Shown here: in pieces, positions 36,971 through 45,337 of the stretch
Numbering within the stretch: position 1 is the first letter of the stretch
Layout of the letters: each line of letters begins with the position of its first letter
Source of the DNA: Phytophthora colocasiae
Taxonomy: Eukaryota > Oomycota > Peronosporomycetes > Peronosporales > Peronosporaceae
DNA length: 64,000 nt
Direction of reading: 5' to 3'
Assembly (NCBI GenBank): GCA_018806915.1
Contig: JAGKQI010000091.1
Location: forward strand, 3,410,001-3,474,000
The notes under the pieces: model-generated
The model's input: only the letters and a program-made list of their open reading frames with translations
What the model was told of the DNA's origin: nothing
The model's database searches: none
Made by a program: the position numbers and the translations under genes

Positions 36971-38848
36971 CTAGTTTAACTGCTTCCCAGAGTCAGCCTC
37001 GTCACCCAGGAGTTTCTCCAGTAGGTGATCCGGCAGGTCCTTCAGTGTACCTTGACGGGCTAGTTTCTTGAGGGATTCCAGAGTCTTGATGTCTTCGCAT
37101 GGTCTCCCAGAGTGCACCTTTCCGCAAACCTCACACGGTGGTACTCGGCACATCCTGCTCGGGTGACCTTTCTCCTGACATCTGTCACAGACAATGTCTC
37201 TACAGCAGTTTTCTTCTGAATGACCCGAGCGGCGGCACTTCTCGCAGAACTTGTTCCAGTAGTCAGGGTTATCGCGCCGTGTCTGCTGAAAGTCTTGACC
37301 TGATGATCCTCGGGGGGACTGGGGCGGCGGTCGCCATCCCATGTTGTCCATGACCCGGTAGACTTCGTTCGTCAGAGTCTGAGTCCAATCAGCACCACCA
37401 GGCGCCTGAGAGGCAGGTTGTACACCAGACGAAGATTGTACACCAGACATCTCGCGATCGTGTTCTGACGACGAAGCTCTGGTATCCTTCTCTTGAGTTC
37501 TGGTATCCGCATCGACATCGTCAGAGGCATCCGGGTCTGCTTCTCGGGCGACGTAAGTCTTCCCCATACGCTTCGGCTTAAACTGTCCGCGTGGGAGATT
37601 GTCCGCTCGGAAATCCCGATGTCTGGTGGTCGTAGTATCTTGATCAGCAGTTCGCCAGACATCTTCGTCCTGTTGCAGAGCATATTCCAAGTCCGAGATA
37701 CTCCTGAACTTCCGGCCTTGTAGCGCGATCTTCAGACGCTCGTCCTTCAGCTTGGTGATGTACCTCAGAACATGTTTCTCCAGGCGTCTGGAGGATTTTC
37801 TGAAGTCCACTTCAGCTTTCCCGGCGGCCGAGTTCAGGCGGTAAAAGAAGTCCAACGGAGTCTCGGAACTCTTCATTTCCATCGTGAAATATCTCTCGGA
37901 GTATGATGACCGGGCCTTGCAATAGCGCCTGCGGAACTCCGATGATAACTCCTTCCAGTCACGGGAAACACTCTTCGGGAGTTGGTTAAACCAATCTCTG
38001 GCAGACACCGGGAGCTTCAGCTTGAGTTCCTGTATGCGGGTCTTATTCGTCCATGCTCCCTGAGATGCCATGTTCACGAAGCGCTCCCACCAGTGAACAC
38101 GTTCTCGTAATGTCGCTCGGGGATCAAATTCTCCGATGATACTTGAGTTTATGAAGGGCCTCATGGTCAACAAAGTCGCTCCAGCTTGTCCATGGGACGC
38201 AGAAGTCAGGTTAACAACCTCCGGAGGATCCAAGTCATCAGACGACGAATTACTTGAGTCCGAGCTTGAGTCACTTGAGCTTCCACCCGGGTATGGGTCA
38301 TCCCTGCGTCTTCCAGGCCTTCGAGGAGCGTCCCGGCCATCTTCATAGCGTCGTTCGCTTGGTTTCCGGTGTCCATCGCGCCTGGGAGTCGCTGGGCGCC
38401 TTCCTTCAGTCTTGACCTCGGTCAGGGGAGCCGCTTGAGCCGTCTGGGTCGTCGTAGCGGCCGTGGTGGCCGCGCCATGCCTTCCAGCCTTCGCGCGCTT
38501 GGTTTCGGTCGATCTCCGTAGGGGAAGAGACGTATGGAAAGCCTCCGTCGTTTTAATGGGTGTAACCCTACCCCTGCTGGCGACTCCTTCTGATCCCCTA
38601 ACCCCCGGTGTGCAATCTCCCGTATCCCGACTGTTCACCAGAAGTCCGGTTGCCGGTTTAGGGTCATGTTCACCAGAGATCCGACTTGAAGTTGCTACTT
38701 CAGGGTGGGCGACCCCTTGAACTTGGGACAATGTTGCACGAAGGTTCCTCAATTCTGCGGCTTGGAAACGCTGCATGTTCTGGGAACTTTCCCGCTCCCT
38801 GTCGCGCTCCGACTCCACGTCGTGCACCCGCTGTCGTAAGGTCTCCAT
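36971..38848 (-). CDS. gag: Element C Gag
   Basis: The 625-codon frame starts with a coiled coil (METLRQRVHDVESERDRERE), a basic/Pro-rich part with LTEVKTEGRRP, an acidic Ser run, PPEVVNLTSASHGQ, then the capsid domain (FDPRATLRERVHWWERFVNM, ELKLKLPVSARDWFNQLPKS, LSSEFRRRYCKARSSYSERY, TPLDFFYRLNSAAGKAEVDF) and three C-terminal zinc-binding knuckles (CEKCRRSGHSEENC, CDRCQEKGHPSRMC, CEVCGKVHSGRPC). Ends TAG 36971-36973. Unusually long for Gypsy Gag. Upstream ORFs 38862-39341 and 39362-40021 probably belong to the same protein. Confidence 0.9.
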   Translation of the reverse strand: METLRQRVHDVESERDRERESSQNMQRFQAAELRNLRATLSQVQGVAHPEVATSSRISGEHDPKPATGLLVNSRDTGDCTPGVRGSEGVASRGRVTPIKTTEAFHTSLPLRRSTETKRAKAGRHGAATTAATTTQTAQAAPLTEVKTEGRRPATPRRDGHRKPSERRYEDGRDAPRRPGRRRDDPYPGGSSSDSSSDSSNSSSDDLDPPEVVNLTSASHGQAGATLLTMRPFINSSIIGEFDPRATLRERVHWWERFVNMASQGAWTNKTRIQELKLKLPVSARDWFNQLPKSVSRDWKELSSEFRRRYCKARSSYSERYFTMEMKSSETPLDFFYRLNSAAGKAEVDFRKSSRRLEKHVLRYITKLKDERLKIALQGRKFRSISDLEYALQQDEDVWRTADQDTTTTRHRDFRADNLPRGQFKPKRMGKTYVAREADPDASDDVDADTRTQEKDTRASSSEHDREMSGVQSSSGVQPASQAPGGADWTQTLTNEVYRVMDNMGWRPPPQSPRGSSGQDFQQTRRDNPDYWNKFCEKCRRSGHSEENCCRDIVCDRCQEKGHPSRMCRVPPCEVCGKVHSGRPCEDIKTLESLKKLARQGTLKDLPDHLLEKLLGDEADSGKQLN

Positions 38849-38861
38849 TTGCGAAATCCAG

Positions 38862-39341
38862 TCACGTTTCAGCTCGTCTGCCCAACGCGCACGTCCTCGG
38901 CTTCCCGTTGTTTCCAGCGAACTGCAAACTCGGTCTCCAGACGCTGTACGTCGGAAAACTGTTCACCAGAAACTTGTTCGTCGGACACCTGTCTCTCAGA
39001 CGATTTCGAATGGTACTTGAGCTTGGACTCTGACGCTTGACTCCGACGTTCTTCCAGGTCATCCGCGCGTCTCTGGGCTTCCAGGCGCTCTCAGACTCAA
39101 GTAGTCGGTCGGTAAGTGTCTGGATCTGCTGGCGCGTATCAAGTTCCCGTTGTTCACGTCGACGTTCACGCTCCATGGATTCCAGACGTTCTCTGGCCAG
39201 GAATTCCTTCTGCTCCTGTTCCATTCGACGCTGCCATTCCTGTTGCTGCCGCATAGCGTTCAGTTCGATCTGCGCTGGGCCTGATCTCTGGGAACTTCGT
39301 GTGTGGCTTGACGCAACGGAACTCAAGCGTCTGGAAGACAC
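38862..39341 (-). CDS. Element C Gag N-terminal extension, part 2 (coiled coil)
   Basis: Frame of 159 codons with IELNAMRQQQEWQRRMEQEQ, KEFLARERLESMERERRREQ, RELDTRQQIQTLTDRLLESE: a long charged coiled coil that would continue into METLRQRVHDVESERDRE of the next ORF if a one- or two-base shift near 38860 and another near 39040 are removed. It has no start context of its own. Probably one coiled-coil Gag precursor broken by small indels. Confidence 0.5.
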   Translation of the reverse strand: MSSRRLSSVASSHTRSSQRSGPAQIELNAMRQQQEWQRRMEQEQKEFLARERLESMERERRREQRELDTRQQIQTLTDRLLESESAWKPRDARMTWKNVGVKRQSPSSSTIRNRLRDRCPTNKFLVNSFPTYSVWRPSLQFAGNNGKPRTCALGRRAET

Positions 39342-39361
39342 TTTCTGGTGATCCTCGCTCT

Positions 39362-40021
39362 TCAGACTCTGATGCCTGCTCTGGTGGCTCCTCCCACGAC
39401 TCGAGACGGACGATGATGGGGCGTCCGGTGAACAGAATCTTGCACAGAATCTCTGGTAGACAACTGTCTCTCGGACTTCACTTCTGGAAACTCCGGTTTA
39501 TCTTCCAACATCTCGAAGTCATCGGGCTCCGACTTCACCGGCATCAGTGTTCGTGTCACGTGGATTCCCATAGACTCTCCGGCGAGCATTCCTCCGGCAT
39601 CAGCACCTTGGGCGATCATCGCCAGACCTCCGACAGACAACGGCATATGTGTAGACGCCCCTCGACTCATGGACATCATCGACGAGTCTGTGGAACTTCC
39701 ACGAGAGGTCTGGAGTCCCGACGAGTGGCCATCAGACGTACGCGAGGTCCCAATGACACTTGGCACAGGCGCATCAGTCGTCAGAGAGCTACCTCGATCT
39801 TCAGACATTGGCACACCAGACTCCAAGCGAGTGCTATCAGAGTGACTCTCGTATACCGGCAGCGAACTCAGCGACGGCGTCGACAGTGCAGATGGTGTCG
39901 ACGAGACTTGTGGGTGCGGCGGACCATGCTGCAGGCGCTTGGACTGCGGCGGTTCTCCACTGCTGGACCCGTCAGAACTATGTGTGACTCTGAGTCCGGT
40001 CACCCGGAGTCTCATAATCAT
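39362..40021 (-). CDS. Element C Gag N-terminal extension, part 1
   Basis: ATG at 40019-40021; 219 codons rich in Ser/Thr/Pro (SSSGEPPQSKRLQHGPPHPQ, STPSALSTPSLSSLPV), with LMPVKSEPDDFEMLEDKPEF and FPEVKSERQLS. Both VKSE sites fit psi-K-x-E; PVKSEPDDFE also has the acidic tail of strong SUMO acceptor sites. The frame passes into the coiled-coil ORF by a one-base shift near 39390. No enzymatic domain. Confidence 0.55.
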   Translation of the reverse strand: MIMRLRVTGLRVTHSSDGSSSGEPPQSKRLQHGPPHPQVSSTPSALSTPSLSSLPVYESHSDSTRLESGVPMSEDRGSSLTTDAPVPSVIGTSRTSDGHSSGLQTSRGSSTDSSMMSMSRGASTHMPLSVGGLAMIAQGADAGGMLAGESMGIHVTRTLMPVKSEPDDFEMLEDKPEFPEVKSERQLSTRDSVQDSVHRTPHHRPSRVVGGATRAGIRV

Positions 40022-40143
40022 CTGTCGTGTAGGTCAGCCTTCTCATCGCGTAATATACCATCAGCTTCGCCTTGACGTGCTTCGTTGCCTACCTTTGTGT
40101 CTTCTGAGAGTCGATTAACCTGTGACCTGGCAGTCGCAGTAGC

Positions 40144-41172
40144 CTACTCAACCAGTTCTTCAGCAAGTCGGCTCTGAAGCTCCGTCGCCACACTGCGCAC
40201 TTGAGGTTCGAAGATAGCAGACGCTTGGGTCTGAGAACATCTCGGTAGCAGGTTCTGGAACGCAAATCCTGCTTCATACAGCATCGTCTGAAGGACAGCG
40301 ACGCATTCAGGTGCCGTCAGAGTATTCATCGAGATCTCGACGTACGACAAGTCTTGGATTCGGCCAAAACTATGGCGCCTCAAGCAGAACTCCGATATCC
40401 ACATGTCTTCTGGAAATACTGAAGAACACCGCCACTTGATGTAGTCGCCCGTCGCTGCCGCAGCCTTCTGAAAAACATTTGCGTCAGGCTTCGCTGTTCG
40501 CCAGGCGTATTCGACGTTCGGCGGAACAATTCTTCCAGCGTCCATGTCCCTCCAGCGGCGGAACTCACGGCGTACGTACTTCAGGGCACGTTCTCCATCC
40601 AGCGAATCGGCCCTCCCAGACTCATCAGACGGTGTCTTCAGAGAATCTTCGGATTTCATCGGCATGTCATCGGACATCGGAGTGTCTTCGGACTTTGGAG
40701 TCTTCGAGACACGTTCATCAACCAGTCCGGGTTCCGTCTTCACTTCCCCCACGGACTTCCCAGAAGCCGTCGACTCAGAACACAAGTCAATGACCTCCGG
40801 GGGCACAACCACGTCGGCGCCTCCCTCAGACGCCTCATCACCACCCTCACGGGCGGTGGCCACCTCGTCACCAGAAGCTTCAGCTTCGGACGGACCTTCC
40901 TCAGAACCTTGTTCGCCAGACACATCGGGTGTCTCTTGGGCTTCAGGCTCCGCAGCAGGCTGGTCTTCGACCGTCGGTTCCGGGACGTTCACCTCCTCGG
41001 CTGCTTCCTTTTCACGTGCAGCCTTCCTCTTCTCGCGTGCCGCCTTCTGAACAGCATCCAAGTCGGGTTGTTCGTCAGGCGGAAGACCTTGAAGACGCTT
41101 CGACTGACGTGTCGCCATACTGCGACCACCGCGTCCCCGACGTCCTCCTCTCGTAGTTCCATGTGAAGCCAT
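40144..41172 (-). CDS. Element C leading ORF (342 aa)
   Basis: I choose ATG at 41170-41172, the first after the PBS; the frame is open further up to 41283 but that part lies in LTR and PBS. The product has an Arg/Gly-rich start (GTTRGGRRGRGGRSMATRQS), a charged Ala/Glu helix, a very acidic middle, VVVPPEVIDLCSESTASG, GEVKTEPG, then a folded-looking C-terminal half (LKYVRREFRRWRDMDAGRIV, NVEYAWRTAKPDANVFQKAA, FPEDMWISEFCLRRHSFGRI). No known domain. It is the first gene of the leftward transcript, ahead of gag, a place where Gypsy elements normally have nothing. RGG boxes suggest RNA binding. Confidence 0.7.
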   Translation of the reverse strand: MASHGTTRGGRRGRGGRSMATRQSKRLQGLPPDEQPDLDAVQKAAREKRKAAREKEAAEEVNVPEPTVEDQPAAEPEAQETPDVSGEQGSEEGPSEAEASGDEVATAREGGDEASEGGADVVVPPEVIDLCSESTASGKSVGEVKTEPGLVDERVSKTPKSEDTPMSDDMPMKSEDSLKTPSDESGRADSLDGERALKYVRREFRRWRDMDAGRIVPPNVEYAWRTAKPDANVFQKAAAATGDYIKWRCSSVFPEDMWISEFCLRRHSFGRIQDLSYVEISMNTLTAPECVAVLQTMLYEAGFAFQNLLPRCSQTQASAIFEPQVRSVATELQSRLAEELVE

Positions 41173-41245
41173 CTTGAATATAGACGCTTGACAGGAAACC
41201 CTCTTCTCAAACTCTCTTAGATCCGGTGATATCACGATACCAAAA

Positions 41246-41263
41246 TCCGGGCACGCGCACCAG
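41246..41263 (-). promoter_or_regulatory. Primer-binding site of element C
   Basis: On the minus strand TGGTGCGCGTGCCCGGAT starts 1 nt after the LTR end. Its complement, ATCCGGGCACGCGCACCA, has the form of a tRNA 3' end: T-loop AAT, a 5-bp T-stem strand CCGGG, a 7-nt acceptor strand CACGCGC, discriminator A and CCA. I cannot name the tRNA. Confidence 0.75.
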
Positions 41264-41264
41264 T

Positions 41265-43270
41265 TGTCGCGAAGTCGGTGCAACTTTTACCGCGGTGCAG
41301 GGGCGTACAGTGAACCTGGAAGTGTGACTACCGGTAGTGATACCAGAGTCGCACAGCAAGGTGGGCGTGTGTTACCTTTTGCTGTCCTCGTAGGTTCGTT
41401 GTCTTGGTAATGAGACCCTCGCCGGGGTCGTGAGAGTTTGCGTGAGAGTGAGGGTTCCTTGCGTAGACCGTCGGATGTCCTTCTGGTCCTCACAGGAGCG
41501 ATTGGGAGTCGAACGTTTTCCGGTGAACACTTGTGTACACCAGAGATTTCTGAAAGTAAAAGAGAAATTAATACAATGGGAAGTCCTGTCACTAGACTTC
41601 CGAGATAACCGCAATGCAGAGTTCCGATATACAAATATGTAGCTGCTCTTATTCTTTCCTGGCCCTTGAGCAGTGGGCTAGTTCTCCAGGTCAACTAGGG
41701 AAATGTTCACCAGACACCTGGTCTGTCTGGTATTCCCGTAACTTTCGCGCACCACCCTCTAATATATAGAGGGAAAATAAACCAATACACTATCAGTTAT
41801 ATAACAGTCTACCGAGCGTCTTGAGAGCGACTGTCTAGCTCCCAAAACCTGTCCAAACGTACAATATGAAATGGGCTACCGCTAGAGACAAGACAAACGA
41901 CCCAACTAGTAAATGGAATAGGTGGGTCCTCTCAGGTCTCTACGTTACGCTGATCTCCACCTAAAGGGGCTTGATAAGTGAGAGATCACACAACTCAAAG
42001 CTTTGTTGTGGCCTAATACTTACAAGAAGCAGCAGGCAGGTAGACTTGTTTGTGACAAGGTAAATTGAACTCTGGTTACATATCTCGTATCTCTCTGTCT
42101 TCTATCTTCCAAATTCTCATACACACTTGGTCTCAGTATAACTCAGGAACTTTCACTTGGGCTCACTATGGTAGTCGGTACAGCGGATCTTGTCGAGTCG
42201 ACACTTAATGATGTCATTACAGGGATGAGTGGGTTGCGTTTCACTTGATTGCGTGAGGTCGTGTTGGGTACACTTGGTTTCAGTATGGGGTGGACTTCAG
42301 AGTGTCAGAGTCTGGTATCCTGTTCATCAGGGTCTGGAATCATGTGCGTCGGAGACATGTTCATTGGAACCATGTACTCCGGAATCATGTACATCAGAGT
42401 CGTAATTACCAGAGTGGTGACACTTGGGTCTGATCATCGGAGTCTTGTACGTCGGAGTCTGTTCATCGGAAGCTGGTGATGTCTGGAATATTGCTTGTAT
42501 AAGCCGGACACATCAGACTTGTTCACCAGAATCATGTACGTCAGACTTCATGTACGTCGGACTTCATGTACATCAGACTTCATGGTGTGGTATCGGAGTT
42601 TCCATGCGTGATACCAGAAATCCATGAGTGTTTTCAGGGTGCGGGGGGAGCACGTATGCTACAACGCACGAAGTCCAATTGGGGTATGCGCGGGGTGCGC
42701 TACGTCCGGTGCGCGATACTTCTAGTACAAGCTGATTTTAAAGGTAACTTGATTAAAAAATGAAAATTGATCGAATAAAAAAATATATTCTTATAGAAAT
42801 TATCAAAGAAGGGAAATAATAACTTATTTACAATTACATTTAAGATTTAAAACCAATTCCTTTTAAAAGTAAACTCTTGATGAAATTCTTCAATTCTTTC
42901 TTCTATCCTTGAACCATCATCGTCACACAGGACGGCAACGGGATGAGGTCTCTCAGAGATACATTCTTCTGAGAGACTTTCTGCCAACCTTTAGGCACTC
43001 ATCGTCGGGGAAAGTCCGGCGATCAGACTGAGTTTTGTTGCCTCTCGGAGTTTGTGCACTTTTCCGAGGAACACTTCTGATCTCTTGGGCCCCTTTGCAG
43101 TACAGGTGAAGGTTAATATATATAACAGTATTCTTCCACAGATCCATTATTGTCGCACGGGACATAACCTCGTCCCACATCTCCCTTTCTCCCACAACCC
43201 AGTGTACGTCCAATCACATCACAGCGTAACGTCCATATCCACTCGAAAAATCGTAATTAGCAACGTGTCA
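41265..43270 (-). repeat. 5' LTR of element C (2006 bp)
   Basis: Same as 25719-27556 apart from about eight small differences and one replaced block: at 42721-42905 an AT-rich sequence takes the place of about 35 bp (27172-27205). Other differences include an extra GGGG near 42645 and TATATATAACAG against TATATAACAG near 43120. It should carry the promoter for the leftward gag-pol transcript. Confidence 0.95.
42721..42905. other. AT-rich block replacing part of the 5' LTR
   Basis: About 185 bp, more than 75% A+T, absent from the other LTR, bounded by GCGCGATACTT on the left and ATCCTTGAACC on the right. One short minus-strand frame reads RIEERIEEFHQEFTFKRNWF then stop. The composition suggests organellar DNA but I cannot identify it. 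Confidence 0.8.
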
Positions 43271-43315
43271 GGTTAAACCCTCGCCGCATGCGGCAGCGCC
43301 TTTGGCGAGCTTGCC
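43271..43315 (+). pseudogene. Element B integrase, continuation after element C
   Basis: GGTTAAACCCTCGCCGCATG and the following bases read VKPSPHAAAPLASLP in frame with CETCQR at 25700-25718, matching QRVKPAQFSQAPLQSLP of element A. It also keeps the short hairpins of B (CCGCATGCGG, CGCCTTTGGCG). After CTTGCCG at about 43315 the coding sequence stops; the rest of B is not in the window. Confidence 0.9.
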
Positions 43316-43589
43316 GTTTAGGGTTTAGGGTTCCTAAACCGACACGTCCCTGGGTTAAAATCCGATACAAAAAATACACTCCCCCCAGAATGTCAGGGAC
43401 GTGACTTTTCCCATACTGTTAATATAGGGGCTCGGTACGGACGTGTCCGAGGGTTTGAGTTTTCGGAAAGACGTGTCGCGGACCTAAACTAGTGAGTCTG
43501 GATCTACCTAAAATTATTAATTTTGGGTTTTCGTCAATTCCAAAGCCCAAACAGCGTGAACTCGGCTGAAAATTGGAGAGTGAAAAAAA
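43316..43589. other. Non-coding junction with two TTTAGGG units
   Basis: TTTAGGGTTTAGGG at 43317-43330 directly follows the truncated element B, then TTCCTAAACC. TTTAGGG is the telomere repeat type reported for Phytophthora. The two units also form a hairpin with CCTAAACC. Further on, ACGTCCCTG (43344-43352) and CAGGGACGT (43394-43402) are an inverted pair. No gene seen. Confidence 0.5.
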
Positions 43590-44110
43590 TAATTGGTCTG
43601 AAAATGTATGACTGTACTTTCATGTCGTATAGACGGGCCAATCAGACAATTTTTAAAACTTCGTCAATACTTCACTTCAGTATACGAAAATTTGTGAGGT
43701 GGGGTATTTTGATACGGGGAAGATGATGGTGGTATCCCCATGCGACATAGACAGGCCATTCAGCCAGTATTCAAAACTTTCTCAATATTGCACTTCACTA
43801 TACGAAAACTTGTGAGGTGGGGTATTTTGATACGGGGAAGATGATGGTGGGATTCACATGCGACATAGACGGGACATTCAGCCAGTATTCAAAACTTTCT
43901 CAATATTGCACTTCACTATACGAAAATTTGTGAGGTGGGGTATTTCGATACGGGGAAGATGATGGTGGTATCCCCATGAGACATAGACGGGCCAATTAGC
44001 CATTTTTCAAAACTTTCTCAATATTGCACTTCAGTATACGAAAATTTGTGAGGTGAGGTTGTTCGATACGGGGAAGATGATGGTAAGACTCCCATGTAGC
44101 ATAAACGGGC
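43590..44110. repeat. 118-bp tandem repeat, about 4.4 copies
   Basis: The marker GATACGGGGAAGATGATGGT occurs at 43711, 43829, 43947 and 44065, exactly 118 bp apart. Each unit also has CACTTCACTATACGAAAA, TGTGAGGTGGGGTATTT and ACATAGACGGGCCAATCAG or a variant. Copies differ by roughly 5-15%. No ORF is conserved. Confidence 0.95.
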
Positions 44111-44129
44111 CGAACGCACGTATAACGTC

Positions 44130-45200
44130 TTCATGTTAAAAACTCCTTGTATAAGTTAATACTGACTTCATATATTAAATCTGGCCGACACACGAAGTTC
44201 CTTTGGAAAGAGCATGAAAAAGTACATTGTTTCCATGTGCGTAAGAAAGGGACACTGTAGATATAGCCAATGATAGAGTAAGAAACGTCTTATTTTTTAA
44301 AAACGCCTGTATAAGCTAATACTGACTTAAGATATTAAATTTGGTTGATGGACGAGATACCATCGGAAAGAGCATAAAAAAGTACGTTAAATCCATCTAA
44401 GAATTTTTGATAGCGTGTAAGTATAGCCAAACTTATGACGAGATTAGTGGGCATTTTCGCGGTTTCAATCTGTAGTAAGTTTAAGTGTGTTTGACTTTAA
44501 ACTTGAATAACTTTACGAAACTTAACATATGAAAATGCTTCTTAGTATGATCGTATAGCGCGTCAAATTCTACGTTGAATTCATCTAAGAAGAACGAGCA
44601 GACTTGAAGTTGAAGTATAGTTATGCTCAGTCAAAGGTGAAATTTTGAAAATTCACTTTAAAACTTAATAACTTTGTCAAAAAAAAGATTTGGGAGTGCT
44701 CCCAAGTATAGTCGTGTAGAGCACCAGAAACTACATTAGTTACATAAAAGAAGCGTCGCCTAACTGCAAGAACAGCCAAAGTTAGAGCAGAAAGAGTGAA
44801 ACTTTTGAAAGAGTGAGTATAGCGAAGTACAAAGTAAGTAAATTGACTTTAAATTTGAATAACTTTGCGAAGACTTAACATATGGAAATGCTTCTTAGTA
44901 TGATCGTATAGCGCGTCAAATTCTACATTGAATCCATCTAAGTAGAACAAGCAGACTTGAAGTCTAAGTATAGTTATGTCCAGTCAAAGGTGAAATTTTG
45001 ACAATTCACTTTAAAACTTAATAACTTTGTAAAAAATAATCTTTGGGAGTGCTACCAAGAACAGTCGTGTAGAGCGTCATAAACTACGTTAGGTACATAA
45101 AAGAAGCGTCGCCTAAGTGCAAGATTAGCCGAAGATAGAATAGAAAAAGTGAAAGAGTCATTTTCATTATTTATTCGCAATAATGGAAATAAAATAGCAA
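44130..45200. repeat. Diverged satellite, monomers of about 160-180 bp, partly as a 353-bp dimer
   Basis: CTTAGTATGATCGTATAGCG recurs at 44541 and 44894 (353 bp apart) within two long similar units (44490-44842, 44843-45195). Each unit splits into two diverged halves beginning near ACTTTAAACTTGAATAACTTT and ACTTTAAAACTTAATAACTTT. Two further diverged monomers start near 44139 and 44300 (CTGTATAAG..TAATACTGACTT). AT-rich, non-coding. Bases 45200-45337 are an AT-rich tail. Confidence 0.85.
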
Positions 45201-45337
45201 TACAATAATTGTTTAACACAATTATTGTAATTTAAATAAATAAGTAGGTACATTGTACCACCTTTATAATTTTATATTTTATAAATTTCTAAAGGTAAAA
45301 TTTTGAGTATAAAATGGCAAAATTGAAGTACCGAATA

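Larger units (their letters stand above)
25715..43274 (-). mobile_element. Element C: 17.5-kb Ty3/Gypsy LTR retrotransposon with antisense ORF, nested in element B
   Basis: Two near-identical direct repeats (25719-27556 and 41265-43270) flank an internal region whose gag-protease-pol genes lie on the minus strand. LTRs start TGACACG and end CGACA on the minus strand (TG...CA). The 4-bp target duplication GGTT is at 25715-25718 and 43271-43274. Removing C and one GGTT joins CETCQR to VKPSPHAAAPLASLP, restoring B's integrase frame. A PBS abuts the 41265 LTR and a purine tract abuts the 27556 LTR, confirming leftward transcription. Few differences between the LTRs and an unbroken 1635-codon pol point to a recent insertion. 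The element is unusual in its extra leading ORFs and in a 3.3-kb ORF on the opposite strand. Confidence 0.95.
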
